Shown: positions 1 to 7,728, numbered from the stretch's first letter. The stretch is 10,913 nt of DNA from Euperipatoides rowelli (GCA_003024985.2 PXIH01S0038124.1), one strand, 5' to 3'. The notes: a model not told the origin generated them from the letters alone. Program-made: numbers and translations.

Positions 1-185
1 GCGCCCCTGATTACTAGTAATAATAAATATATAACAATATGCTGAAGATTGAATAAAATGTATTATCTTTTAGATAGTTAATGATTGTGGTTTTATCTCT
101 TTGTCTATTTGTTTTTTTTTTAAACTTGATATTCACTTTCTTCCTGAAAAGTACAACCTTGATTGAAATTGATGTTTTCTACTTC

Positions 186-517
186 TAATGCTCATTTGAA
201 TTTTGTCAATTTAGTTTTATTTTGGCAAGAAAATGTATGTTTAATTCATCAAATTTTCTTAATATATTTAAAAAGATGTGAAAATTTAAGTTTTATTCAA
301 TGTTAGAAAATACTGATTACGTCATCTATTATAAATTAAAAGCAAACACTGGTGTTTGCTTTCATGTAGTCTACATTAATAGATGACGTAATCACTTATT
401 TTTCTAACATTAGTATAAAACTTTGATTTTAACAATTTTTTAAATGAAATAAGAACATTTGATGAATTAAACATACATTTTTTTGGCATAATAAAACTAA
501 ATTGACAAAATTGAAAA
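186..517. repeat. Long palindromic (foldback/MITE-like) element, copy 1
   Basis: The two halves are reverse complements of each other over about 155 bp, with small indels. The left arm starts with TTTTGTCAATTTAGTTTTAT (201-220) and the right arm ends with its complement (about 491-510). The centre is AGCAAACAC (341-349), two bases, then GTGTTTGCT (352-360). An inner stem of 18 perfect pairs joins 314-331 to 377-394. A second member of the family lies at 6461-6748, which shows this is a dispersed element and not a chance hairpin. No open frame of note is present, so it would be non-autonomous. The exact ends and a target duplication could not be fixed. A transcript would fold into a long double-stranded RNA (inference). 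Confidence 0.8.
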
Positions 518-1375
518 TAATATCACTTAAAAATCATTCATTTTCAGAATTGAAAAGGAATTATTGCTTATATTATTTGCTGTGTCCAGCTCTTTTAACA
601 TACCATAGAAAAATAAGGAAAATCACAAATATATTTTTACTCAAAAACAATCAAATTCAAAATAATAGTTTTTATAATAAAGTAGCTAATTTTAGGGATT
701 TTGATTGCATTTTACTAGATATGAAAAACTTATAGGCTTTTGAACCCTTTCTGCAAGATTTTATCGGCTGCTTTTCACAGTTACTGACAACGAAATTTTA
801 TCATAAAGAAAAGCAGATGTATACAAACAATGTGTTTATCTTAAAATATATATTTTTTACTGTCACAGAAAATGTAACTCAGTATCAGCTACCTCAAATC
901 AATTCATTAGCAAATCGATTAATACGGAAAGACATGAAACTGTCTTAGCTTTTATCGAATGCAGAATTCAACACAGAAGCTTTTACGACTCACTGTTTTT
1001 GTTAATTAGAAACTGAAATCAACATTGTGTTATGCATGATTTTTGTACAGAAAAAAATATTTTTCCCAGCACATAATACACCTGAAAGAGGGTTAAATTG
1101 TTTATAAGAGGCCACTACCCAATCTCAAAATCAAGTTCTTCATAGACATTCCAGTGAGCTGTTTATCTTTATTTTAAAAATATGTTATCATTTGCCAACT
1201 ACCAAAAATTTAAGTTTTCCGGCTGTAAATTTATCAATAGACTATTAATTTATAAATGAGACTAGAGACACAGTTTTCTTCTTGAAAATAAGGCATTTAC
1301 TAATTTATTGCCATGCCAAAATAACAAACAAGTTTAAAGTATACAGTAATAATAAATTAGAGGTATCTATCTTAC
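518..1375. other. AT-rich stretch without a recognised gene
   Basis: No convincing gene, RNA or transposon end was seen. There are AT-rich tracts and one acceptor-like site (ends CACAG at 868) followed by two short open frames of about 25 and 48 codons. These are no longer than chance allows here and have no recognisable product. Confidence 0.5.
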
Positions 1376-1443
1376 CCCTCTACACCAGCTATACAATAAG
1401 CAACAGTTTGTCCTGGCCCCTCACACTCTAGTCCATCGGACAT
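1376..1443 (-). CDS. Exon-like open segment, unknown product
   Basis: Read on the minus strand, an ATG at 1443-1441 opens 22 codons beginning MSDGLECEGPGQ and ending AYCIAGVE. They run into GAGGG followed by GTAAGA, a good donor (GT at 1375-1374). The frame stays open for about 8 codons upstream of the ATG, as far as an AG, so it could be an internal exon. The amino-acid mix is protein-like, and the segment is richer in G+C than its surroundings. I do not recognise the product. A competing reading exists on the plus strand: a pyrimidine-rich acceptor ending ACACCAG before 1387, then 18 codons to TAA. At most one of these is likely to be real. Confidence 0.2.
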
Positions 1444-1480
1444 AAAATTTGTTATTAAAAAAAGAAAAAGCCATCTGATC

Positions 1481-1488
1481 TGACGTCA
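1481..1488. promoter_or_regulatory. Perfect CRE octamer TGACGTCA
   Basis: TGACGTCA is the palindromic consensus site of CREB/ATF bZIP factors. It lies 8 bp before a candidate start codon at 1497 and 37 bp from the minus-strand ATG at 1443. Chance occurrence is quite possible: an 8-mer is expected about once in 65 kb, less often in AT-rich DNA. No TATA box or initiator could be tied to it. Confidence 0.3.
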
Positions 1489-1496
1489 AATATGCA

Positions 1497-1517
1497 ATGG
1501 ACTACAATGAAGATGAG
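1497..1517 (+). CDS. Candidate first coding exon (MDYNEDE) of a plus-strand gene
   Basis: ATG at 1497 has G at -3 and G at +4, a strong start context, and an in-frame TGA lies upstream at 1476. Seven codons (MDYNEDE) run to GAG at 1515-1517, followed by GTGAAG, a good donor. Without splicing the frame reads on through VKVSGAGNDYQPL to a stop near 1610, so an unspliced short ORF is the alternative. Splicing here ends in phase 0. That fits the phase-0 start of the exon-like segment at 4449, giving the chain described under findings. The product is unknown. Support is splice grammar and phase only. Confidence 0.25.
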
Positions 1518-1831
1518 GTGAAGGTGTCAGGTGCAGGGAATGACTACCAGCCATTGAGTTGCTGGCTTTTATTAATCATTACTAGCGCCAGCACACAGTG
1601 GTGATGAGATCTGGAAATACAAAAGTTAATAAACATGGTTGCACCTCCAAATTCTGTCACGTTGAATACAGAATATAAAGATAGAGGATACTGGAGGCTA
1701 ATGGGACAAATCCTACATTTTGTGAATGACATCAAAATTATGTTTTAGATTTTTTAAGAACTTTTTTTGCAAAAAAGTAGGAAATTAACATTTATTAATT
1801 ATGAAAATTAGCAACATTTTATTCAAATGAT

Positions 1832-1903
1832 ATTTGTCCTATTAGACCCCAAATAAGGGGACTAATGGCCCGTAATGGGACAAGCCTAGGGTCTAATGGG
1901 ACA
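1832..1903. repeat. Left subterminal repeat cluster of the pogo element
   Basis: Four variants of the end motif (G)GGGNCTAATGGGACA lie in 72 bp: TGTCCTATTAGACCCC (1835-1850, inverted), GGGGACTAATGG (1857-1868), TAATGGGACA (1873-1882) and GGGTCTAATGGGACA (1889-1903). They occur in both orientations. Repeated subterminal motifs commonly serve as transposase binding sites; that role here is inferred. Confidence 0.65.
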
Positions 1904-2186
1904 CTGTTCTTCTTGTCTAGAAATGCAAACATATATACCGGTAACTGATATCAAATATAGTAAATCTTCAGAAATCAATATATAAAATGATCAATGGAGT
2001 ATTAGCAAAACATATTGTACAGTCGTCAAAATCATTTCAACTTCATTAAAATCTATCCAGGAATTAATGACTTTAGTAAAGTTGATGAATTTAATGCAGT
2101 TATTTTTTTTTTTTCAAAAAGTTTATATTAATCTCTCTGTCTTGAATGTTGAATGGAGCAATATCAAAGCAAGATTTCAGGAGATT

Positions 2187-2560
2187 GTCTCGGTTTCATG
2201 ATCAAATGGTGTATCACTTGACTCCTAAATTGAAGGCATATGCTGTGAGTTACAGTTTCGATCCCTGGCTAGGGCAGTTATGTCTCGGTTTCATGGTCGA
2301 GTAGGTGTTACTACTTGACGCTCTAAATCGAAGGCATATGCTGGGGGTTACAGGTTCAATCCCCAGCTAGGACAGTTATGGAACGGTGTTTTCCCTATCT
2401 GTAACAGCTCGCTTTGGGTTTTTCCAAGAACGCTGCCCTTGTTTAAAACACCAAAGGAATCTGTTTCACATGTAGTATTTAATAAATTTATAATTAAGTA
2501 ATAGAAAAAAAATACATTTCTTCTCCCTTTGGAGAGGAATTTTTATTTTAAAAAAAAAAA
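2187..2560 (+). mobile_element. Complete SINE with a dimeric tRNA-like head
   Basis: Two tandem 95-bp units both begin GTCTCGGTTTCATG (2187 and 2282) and contain AAGGCATATGCTG. A unique body (about 2379-2520) and a 12-13-base A tail follow. The second unit has an A-box-like TGGTCGAGTAGG (2294-2305) and a B-box-like GGTTCAATCCC (2353-2363), spaced as in a tRNA-type RNA polymerase III promoter; the first unit's boxes are more decayed. The insertion is flanked by AAGATTTCAGGAGATT (2171-2186) and AAGATTCCAGGAGATT (2561-2576), a 16-bp target duplication with one mismatch, as left by LINE-driven retrotransposition. I could not name the family. The units do not fold as clean tRNAs. Confidence 0.85.
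2294..2363 (+). promoter_or_regulatory. Internal Pol III promoter (A and B boxes) of the SINE
   Basis: A box 2294-2305 and B box 2353-2363 are separated by 47 bp, close to the tRNA arrangement. The corresponding B box in the first head unit is GTTTCGATCCC (2255-2265), which keeps the near-universal TTCGATCC word. Confidence 0.6.
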
Positions 2561-2649
2561 AAGATTCCAGGAGATTTTTTCCTCATGAATTTTACACTTA
2601 AAGCCATTTAACTTTATATTTATTGTGGAGAATTTCTCATCGCAGAAAT

Positions 2650-3314
2650 CCTGTTAATACTTTGTCATTATTTCTGTCAATCTTCTATTTTTATCGCTTC
2701 GCTGTTATTTTGTCCTTTTTGTTTGCAGCCATTTTGGGCAAAATTTTACATCAGTGCATGCTCTGTGCATTGTAGTACGACCAGTTTCGTCACTTTAAAA
2801 ATTATGCAGGGTTCGAAACAATATTTCACAACAAGTTTTTGATAAAAAATATCAGCTTTGTTGAAACCTGTTTAGCGAGCAAGGCTAGTAGCTTCAAATG
2901 CTTGAATAGAGAGGGATGGGTAAACGTTACATAAATCCATAAAACCAGTCAGGACCATCTTGTGCATTTTGCATCATTATCTTATACAGGGCATCTAAAT
3001 CTCTTGCACATTGATATGCAAGTTTTATTGCTTCAACCATATTTAAGCCATGATGAATTTTTGAAGCTAGGAGCAAATAATTTACCAATAATGTCTCTTG
3101 GCCTGAAGCAAATACCTGATTTGGTACTTGCCTTGGTTTCAAAATTGTGCTTTTTTTCAGGTGAATTTAACAATTTTTTGTATTGAAAGATAAAAAAATA
3201 ATATTGATTTTTGAATTCCAAACATTTCAGCTGCTACTCTAATACTTAATAAGCACACTTTTATCTAACTCCCTTTTTAATTGCATCTTTCAAAACATCA
3301 TCTGAGACTTTCAT
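2650..3314 (-). pseudogene. Broken pogo/Tigger-type transposase (HTH-psq, HTH-CENPB, start of DDE domain)
   Basis: Read on the minus strand with frame changes, the segments appear in the family order. A start MKVSDDVLKDAIKKG begins at 3314. A psq-type helix-turn-helix, SIRVAAEMFGIQKSIL, covers about 3199-3249. A CENPB-type DNA-binding region (about 2927-3131) includes LLVNYLLLASKIHHGLN and ends PDWFYGFM. Then come SLSIQAFEATSLAR (2875-2916) and FNKADIFYQKL. DETGRTTMHR (DETG at 2791-2780) carries the first catalytic aspartate of the DDE triad. In-frame stops and at least three frameshifts lie between the segments. Roughly the N-terminal half of a usual 400-600-residue transposase is left; the later two acidic residues were not found. 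The SINE lies just beyond the readable part. Confidence 0.8.
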
Positions 3315-3658
3315 TGATTCCTTATAAGCCAAGAAGGAATTAAAATCTAAGTATTAAATTATTTTTCAGTTAAGCTTATATTATGGTTCTTATTTTATTA
3401 TGTCTCCTCATTAAATAGTTTGTTTAGTTTACTAAAGATCAAATTAAATTATAAAGCATAGGCTAACAGATTTAATAGGAAAAATAAGCTAAATAGGCCT
3501 ACGGTACTAAACTTATTTTTCATTAGGCCTAGGCTAGGTAGTATTAAGAATTTTCTGAGACTAGAATCCATTTAAAAAATAATATTGGCCAATTTAACCA
3601 AAATGTTTGGAAATACATATTTTAAAACTAAAGCTTAATTCCTTATTGCTTGATATTT

Positions 3659-3712
3659 GGGGGCTATTGGGACATGTCCCATTAGCCCCCATTTATGGTG
3701 TCCCATTACTCT
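3659..3712. repeat. Right subterminal repeat cluster with a 32-bp near-perfect palindrome
   Basis: 3659-3690 is two end-motif copies placed head to head around ACATGT: GGGGGCTATTGGGACA, then TGTCCCATTAGCCCCC overlapping its end. Only one base pair breaks the symmetry. A third partial copy, TGTCCCATTACTCTCC, lies at 3699-3714. Together with 1832-1903 this gives the pogo element motif clusters near both ends. Confidence 0.7.
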
Positions 3713-4192
3713 CCACGCTCTTTTACTCTACATTTCTGTTCCCTATCTGGAAATTATAAGGTAACCACAAAATATTTTTGTTGCAAGTGAATAATAATAT
3801 TTTAAAGCTTTTCCAAGTGTTGTCACTAACATAAATTGACAGGAACTCGAAAATTACTCAATTTGATGCTGAAAAACGTAAAAGTAGTGTAATTTGAAAA
3901 CAACAAACAAAATAACTCATTGCATGCCTAGTTGTGGTATTAGTGGGGCTATCTATCCCCAAAAAGCAGAATTTTTTAATGTATTATCTTTTAAGAAAAT
4001 CTATTTGTTCCATTAGCCCCCAGTCTCCCCTATGTGTTCCACATCACTTGGATGGGAGCAAGCTATTACAAATTCTCTATAATAGGCTATATACAGCCTA
4101 GTGTACTGTATATTTATACTGTATATGTTTACAGAAATATAGCTAGTAATGAACTGTTTTCACTTTTGGTGCATCGTAGGCATAATATATTG

Positions 4193-4260
4193 CAGTGGTG
4201 CACAATATATTGCCCATGGGCTGCATGTGGTCCGACAACTGCTTTCTAGCAGACTAGCAA
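4193..4260 (+). mobile_element. hAT-like left end, solo
   Basis: CAGTGGTGCACAAT (4193-4206), then GCCCATGGGCTGCATGTGG, resembles the left terminus of many non-autonomous hAT elements (CAGNGGTGCACAA followed by a GCCCGCGGGC-like palindrome). Its first 14 bases match the reverse complement of 8621-8634 at 13 positions. The flanking octamers (ATATATTG here, ATGTAGGA there) do not agree, so the two ends probably belong to different copies. The inner limit is not defined. Confidence 0.45.
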
Positions 4261-4333
4261 GGTCCAATTAATTTCTTATATGAAAAGTTGTCCATTATTT
4301 CCTGTATAATAGAAATTATATATTTTTTTACGA

Positions 4334-4363
4334 TATTAGTAAAGCTTATAAACTTTACTAATA
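4334..4363. repeat. Perfect 11-bp hairpin
   Basis: TATTAGTAAAG (4334-4344) pairs exactly with CTTTACTAATA (4353-4363) across an 8-base loop. No U-run terminator or RNA gene is associated. Its role is unknown. Confidence 0.5.
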
Positions 4364-4448
4364 AATACAATTCTTCTACTTGAAAACAAAATAGGATAAA
4401 TTTTGCAAACTGCTAAATACGTTCAAACAGATATATATTATTTTCCAG

Positions 4449-4509
4449 GCTGTTCACTGTTACGATCTGTGCAATTTATCAAAAGGCAATGTTAATCCTA
4501 ATTTGAAAG
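4449..4509 (+). CDS. Candidate internal exon, unknown product
   Basis: A 61-base segment follows a pyrimidine-rich acceptor (ATTATTTTCCAG ending at 4448). It ends at AAAG/GTATAG, a good donor (GT at 4510-4511). One frame reads AVHCYDLCNLSKGNVNPNLK and leaves a single G, so the exon is phase 0 in and phase 1 out. The other two frames contain stops. The next exon-like segment, at 8280, begins with the two bases needed to complete that codon. I do not recognise the protein and see no catalytic motif. Twenty open codons alone could be chance; the paired splice sites raise the likelihood. Confidence 0.35.
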
Positions 4510-4648
4510 GTATAGAAATCAATTTGTATCCATTTTGGAGTTCAAACTTTTTTTTTTTCACTTGTCTTCATCATTATGTGGTTAATTTTTTTTTTTTTTT
4601 TTTAAAGTGTCATAAATTAAACAAAATAAATCTGTTAAAAATGCAGAC

Positions 4649-4864
4649 CAGATTCCATTATCTGCCCACCAATAGGACTGACGGTAGTAAGTTGAAATTA
4701 TCTAGATCGGCGCTCAGCAAAATATTATTTCACTTCTATATTATCCTAGGGTTCAGGATTACGGTAAGGTTAGGACTGTAAAGAAAATATAGCCTACTTA
4801 AATCGGCGATAAAAATACTAATTCCACACACACGTTATAGTTGGTGGGCAGATAATGGAATCTG
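4649..4864. mobile_element. 216-bp MITE with perfect 24-bp terminal inverted repeats
   Basis: 4649-4672 and 4841-4864 are exact reverse complements; each begins CAGATTCCATTATCTGCCC. The interior carries, on the minus strand, the core TTTACAGTCCTAACCTTACC (4781-4762) shared with several other repeats in the window. It has no coding capacity. The dinucleotide AC lies outside both ends (4647-4648 and 4865-4866) and might be a very short target duplication, but no standard duplication was found, so the superfamily is not assigned. A damaged relative lies at 8873-9105. Confidence 0.8.
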
Positions 4865-5500
4865 ACTAAAATGACAACAATACAATGAGATCAAAAGCCT
4901 TTGAGATCAAAAGCTAAAATCTATAATTTAAAATTGTCCATATTAATCACAACATCTCATAAAAACAAATTTTTGTCTCAACCAACTTTTGCCATTTTAT
5001 GACTTTTCTTAAAACGATTTATTCTTTGGTTAGTGATCAAGTAATTATTCAAAATCTAAGCAGGCAACAGTATTGCATGCTGGTTAGAGTTACCAGAGCC
5101 TAGAAATGGGGCTCAATTAGTGACATTTTAGCCACATGATCAAGATGGATAACAACCATATTTTTTTTGTTTACAGTCCTAACCTTCCGTCACCCTGAAC
5201 CCTAACGCCTACTACATATTAAACCAACTATGCCCCAACCTTATGATAATCTAGAGGTGAAATAAACCTTTTTTTTTCACTGATTTTAATAATTTTAACA
5301 CCATTTCCATCAAGCCTTCCGTAATGACGGAAATACATGTGCTGATGTTAAAAATGTGGTAAACTGTTACTAATTGGGCCCCTTTTTATCCATTCCAGTC
5401 AGTGTCTACTAATAAGTGGTTCCTAGAAGGCCCCTTACATCCTAATCAGAGCCGGGACTGTAAATCCAGACAGGGCCTGATACCACTCCCGTATATGAGC

Positions 5501-5531
5501 TTTTTTTTTTTTTTTTTGGGGGGGGGGGGGG
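5501..5531 (+). repeat. Homopolymer junction T17 G14
   Basis: Seventeen T are followed directly by fourteen G inside repeat copy A. Copy B has GAGC plus a shorter T run and no G run at the same place, so the G tract is specific to this copy. Lengths in such runs are often misread. Confidence 0.9.
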
Positions 5532-5709
5532 TTGTTTGGACACTTTGTTAGGTGTTACAAGGCTACTTTTTTTATAAGCTTTTCTTTGTCATAATTATGT
5601 AGTGCAGGAGTTCCATGACACCTGTCGACCAATTTGTGTGGGCCCGCCACAAGCTTGTGCACGTTAACTTGGTAGTGCCCGGATTCCATTTTTTCGATTG
5701 TGAGTGGTT

Positions 5710-6048
5710 AGGCAACCAATATTAGGCAGTTGTTTTCTTGTAAATCGACCTCTTTAATTCCACCTTTTGTGCCAAGTTAACACAGACGAACTTGAGTGCA
5801 ATGCACACAGACGGTCGAATTGAGTAGTGGTGGGAATAGTTAGAGAATTGTCTAAATACAGGCGATACAATCCAGATTCTAGGCAACCAATATTAGGCAG
5901 TTGTTTTCTTGTAAATCGACCTCTTTAATTCCACCTTTTGTGCCAAGTTAACACAGACGAACTTGAATGCAATGCACGCAGACAGCCGAATTGAATAGTG
6001 GTGGGGATAGTTAAAAAATTGTCTAAATATAGGCAATACAATACAGCG
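5710..6048 (+). repeat. 171-bp tandem duplication inside the hAT element
   Basis: AGGCAACCAATATTAGGCAG begins at 5710 and again at 5881, exactly 171 bp apart. Both copies continue through TTGTTTTCTTGTAAATCGAC, CACCTTTTGTGCCAAG and GAATAGT/GGATAGT words to about 6048, with roughly a dozen differences. It is the main reason this element is longer than a minimal MITE. Confidence 0.9.
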
Positions 6049-6066
6049 TTTTTGACATCTACGCAT

Positions 6067-6091
6067 ATATTTTCATCATTAATGAAAATAT
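6067..6091. repeat. Perfect 10-bp hairpin near the hAT right end
   Basis: ATATTTTCAT (6067-6076) pairs with ATGAAAATAT (6082-6091) over a 5-base loop, about 70 bp inside the right terminus. Subterminal hairpins occur in some hAT elements; a function here is not shown. Confidence 0.55.
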
Positions 6092-6460
6092 AGATGGTGT
6101 CCGCCACCCTACCGATATTTTAGAATGTGCTCTAGGGTACAAAAAGGTTGGGAACCCCTTATGTAGTGCCATCTGGCCCCTGCCCTGGGACTACAGCTCC
6201 AACCAACCCCCCCCCCCCCTTCGTATGGGGGCCTGGTTCCTAGTATTTATTGTCTCACAATTTCACAAGTAACAACTTTAAAAATGTAATTTAACATAAA
6301 AATAATACAGGTAAAAATAAAAGGGAACAACACAAACACAGGTAATTTAAAATAAACACAGGGAATTTGGTAGAGAATGTATGCAAAGTTAATTGGTCTT
6401 GCGTTGCTTAGAAACACTTGAGTTTGTAAACAAACTTTTTCTTTAAAATGTTGCAAAGCT

Positions 6461-6748
6461 AATTTCAACTTTACCAATTTAGTTGTATTTTGCCACAAAA
6501 GAAATGAATTCATCAAATTTTCTTATTTCGTTTAAAAACGTGTTAAAATCGAAGTTTTATTCTAATGTTTATAAAGAGAAGGCTCAATATATTAAACAAA
6601 ATCCAAGCAGACACCAGGCTGATGTGTTTGGTCTTCACTTTGTTTATAAACATTGTATAAAACGAAATAAGAAAATTGGATGAATTAATAAACGTACATT
6701 TTTTTTTGTCCATTCAAATTGACAAAGTTGTAATGAGCATATTAGCAT
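6461..6748. repeat. Long palindromic element, copy 2
   Basis: This is the same family as 186-517. The left half contains ACCAATTTAG, GAATTCATCAAATTTTCTTA and AAGTTTTATTCTAATGTT. The right half contains the complements of TGTCAATTTG, AATTCATCCAATTTTCTTAT and TACGTTTATTAATTCATC. The centre, around CAGACACCAGGCTGATGTG, is a degraded version of the copy-1 centre. The arms pair less well than in copy 1, so this copy is older or has decayed faster. Open frames crossing it are by-products. Confidence 0.7.
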
Positions 6749-6884
6749 TAAGGGGCGTAGCCTGAAAATCATTTTAGGGGATGTCTGGGGTGTGTAACTC
6801 ATAATATATACAGTGTTGACATATTTTTGATACGTTTTTTTTTGGCTATTGGAAAAGATTTTTAAATTATGAAGAATGTCCAGA

Positions 6885-6919
6885 CCCCCCCCCCCCCACA
6901 CACACACACACACACACAC
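6885..6919 (+). repeat. C13 run joined to a (CA)n microsatellite
   Basis: Thirteen C (6885-6897) pass directly into about eleven CA units, ending at 6919. This is an ordinary length-variable simple repeat. Confidence 0.95.
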
Positions 6920-7164
6920 TTTGAAAACACACTTAATACACTTTAAAATGACAAATTGACAAACAGATTAATTATCAGATGACCATTTATTTCTGATATT
7001 AAAGCCATATTTTCCAACAGAAGTACCATGGGTCCTATTAGTTGGGACAGGAGTAATTAGCATAGTTTTGACATTTTTTAGCACCTTGTCATTAGTGTCC
7101 ACGTAAGAAATTTATTTTCATCATTTTTGACAACATCCATGTCAAATCTCAGATTCCTTGTTTT

Positions 7165-7728
7165 TTTATTTACAGTTCGAACATTCACCCTATTTCTTAA
7201 CCCTAACTCCCTCTAGGCTATGTAATAAACAACCATGTCCCAACCCTATGATAATCAAGAGGTGCAAAACTTCTTTTTTTTAATCGATTTTGATAAATAT
7301 TACACAACTTTGTCGGCCGATTATACATTTTTTTTATGTCCGCATAACCACTGTCAAGCATCAGCCCACAGTCAAGTGAGCATGAACTGAACTCGTAAAT
7401 TGATCAATGATTTGTTTTGCATCTCCACCCAGGTCCCCAAATCCTAATTGTGGCCACGGGAATGGAAATCCAAGCGAGGCCCTTACATATTTTTGATAAG
7501 CTTCTCCTTGTTAATGAAGATTTTGATGAGCTTTTTTTTTATTTGGTTGTATGGATGTTTTGTTGATCTTTGTTTGGCCTAGGGGTTCCTTGTCCAGGTC
7601 TATGTCCCTCCCCTTATCACCCCTAGCCATAATTATGTAGTTTTTTTCATACACGGGGTTTCCCTGACCCCCGGGACTACAGCCCCATCCAACTCCCCTT
7701 ATTTGGGGGGGGGCTTTCCAAACCCCTT
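7165..7728 (+). repeat. Interspersed repeat copy B (empty hAT site)
   Basis: It aligns with copy A along its length (TTTACAG at 7170; CCAACCCTATGATAATC near 7240; AAATCCA; GAGC plus T run near 7530; CATAATTATGTAG 7628-7640; GGGACTACAGC 7673-7683). At the hAT target it continues without interruption, so it is the pre-insertion form. It has no coding potential; a long minus-strand open frame here is a by-product of the C/G-rich tail. Confidence 0.6.

Larger units (their letters stand above)
1684..4030. mobile_element. Decayed pogo-type (Tc1/mariner superfamily) DNA transposon
   Basis: Bases 1684-1711 and the reverse complement of 4003-4030 match at 24 of 28 positions; the shared core is GGCTAATGG. 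TA lies directly outside both ends (1682-1683 and 4031-4032), the target duplication expected of Tc1/mariner/pogo elements. Inside, on the minus strand, is a broken transposase with psq-type and CENPB-type helix-turn-helix regions and the first catalytic Asp (2650-3314). That agrees with the family implied by TA. The 2347-bp length includes a later SINE insertion of about 390 bp. Variants of the terminal motif recur near each end. The copy is dead: it has several frameshifts and lacks most of the catalytic domain. Confidence 0.75.
5605..6160. mobile_element. 556-bp non-autonomous hAT element
   Basis: Exact 8-bp duplications ATGTAGTG flank it (5597-5604 and 6161-6168), the hallmark length of the hAT superfamily. 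The termini are CAGGAGTTCC on the left and, reversed, AAGGGGTTCC on the right, 8 of 10 matching. The right end reads GGTTCCCAACCTTTTTG when reversed, a very common hAT terminal sequence. Copy B at 7628-7641 shows the target CATAATTATGTAGT uninterrupted. The interior holds two copies of a 171-bp unit and a short hairpin (6067-6091), with no transposase. It was probably mobilised by a transposase encoded elsewhere. Confidence 0.85.
5158..6240 (+). repeat. Interspersed repeat copy A, split by a hAT insertion
   Basis: After removal of 5605-6168 the sequence aligns with copy B (about 7165-7728). Shared landmarks in order are TTTACAG, the CCTGAACCCTAAC-type core, CCAACC-TATGATAATC, AGAGGTG, AAATCCA, a long T tract after GAGC, CATAATTATGTAGT, GGGACTACAGC and CCAAC-CCCC. 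Similarity is patchy, so the copies are old. A short inverted repeat, TTCCGT/ACGGAA, lies at 5318-5333. No open frame. The ends are approximate. Confidence 0.6.

Noticed and set aside
502-735. 77-codon plus-strand open frame
   Set aside because: Its start lies in the right arm of the palindromic element, and the composition (K, N, L, I) is what random AT-rich sequence gives. No motif or splice support.
869-1016. Two open frames (25 and 48 codons) after a good acceptor ending at 868
   Set aside because: Neither frame has a convincing donor or polyadenylation context, and they compete with each other. A 48-codon gap between stops is not rare in this much AT-rich sequence.
2282-2378. Functional tRNA gene
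   Set aside because: A- and B-box words are present, but the acceptor and T stems do not pair properly. The sequence is one of two tandem units of a SINE with target duplications.
4503-4781. 92-codon plus-strand open frame
   Set aside because: It runs through poly-T tracts and into the 4649-4864 MITE and has no protein-like motif. The short exon reading at 4449-4509 is better supported.
6644-6919. 91-codon minus-strand open frame
   Set aside because: It begins in the (CA)n/C13 simple repeat and ends in palindromic element copy 2; the open frame results from repeat composition.
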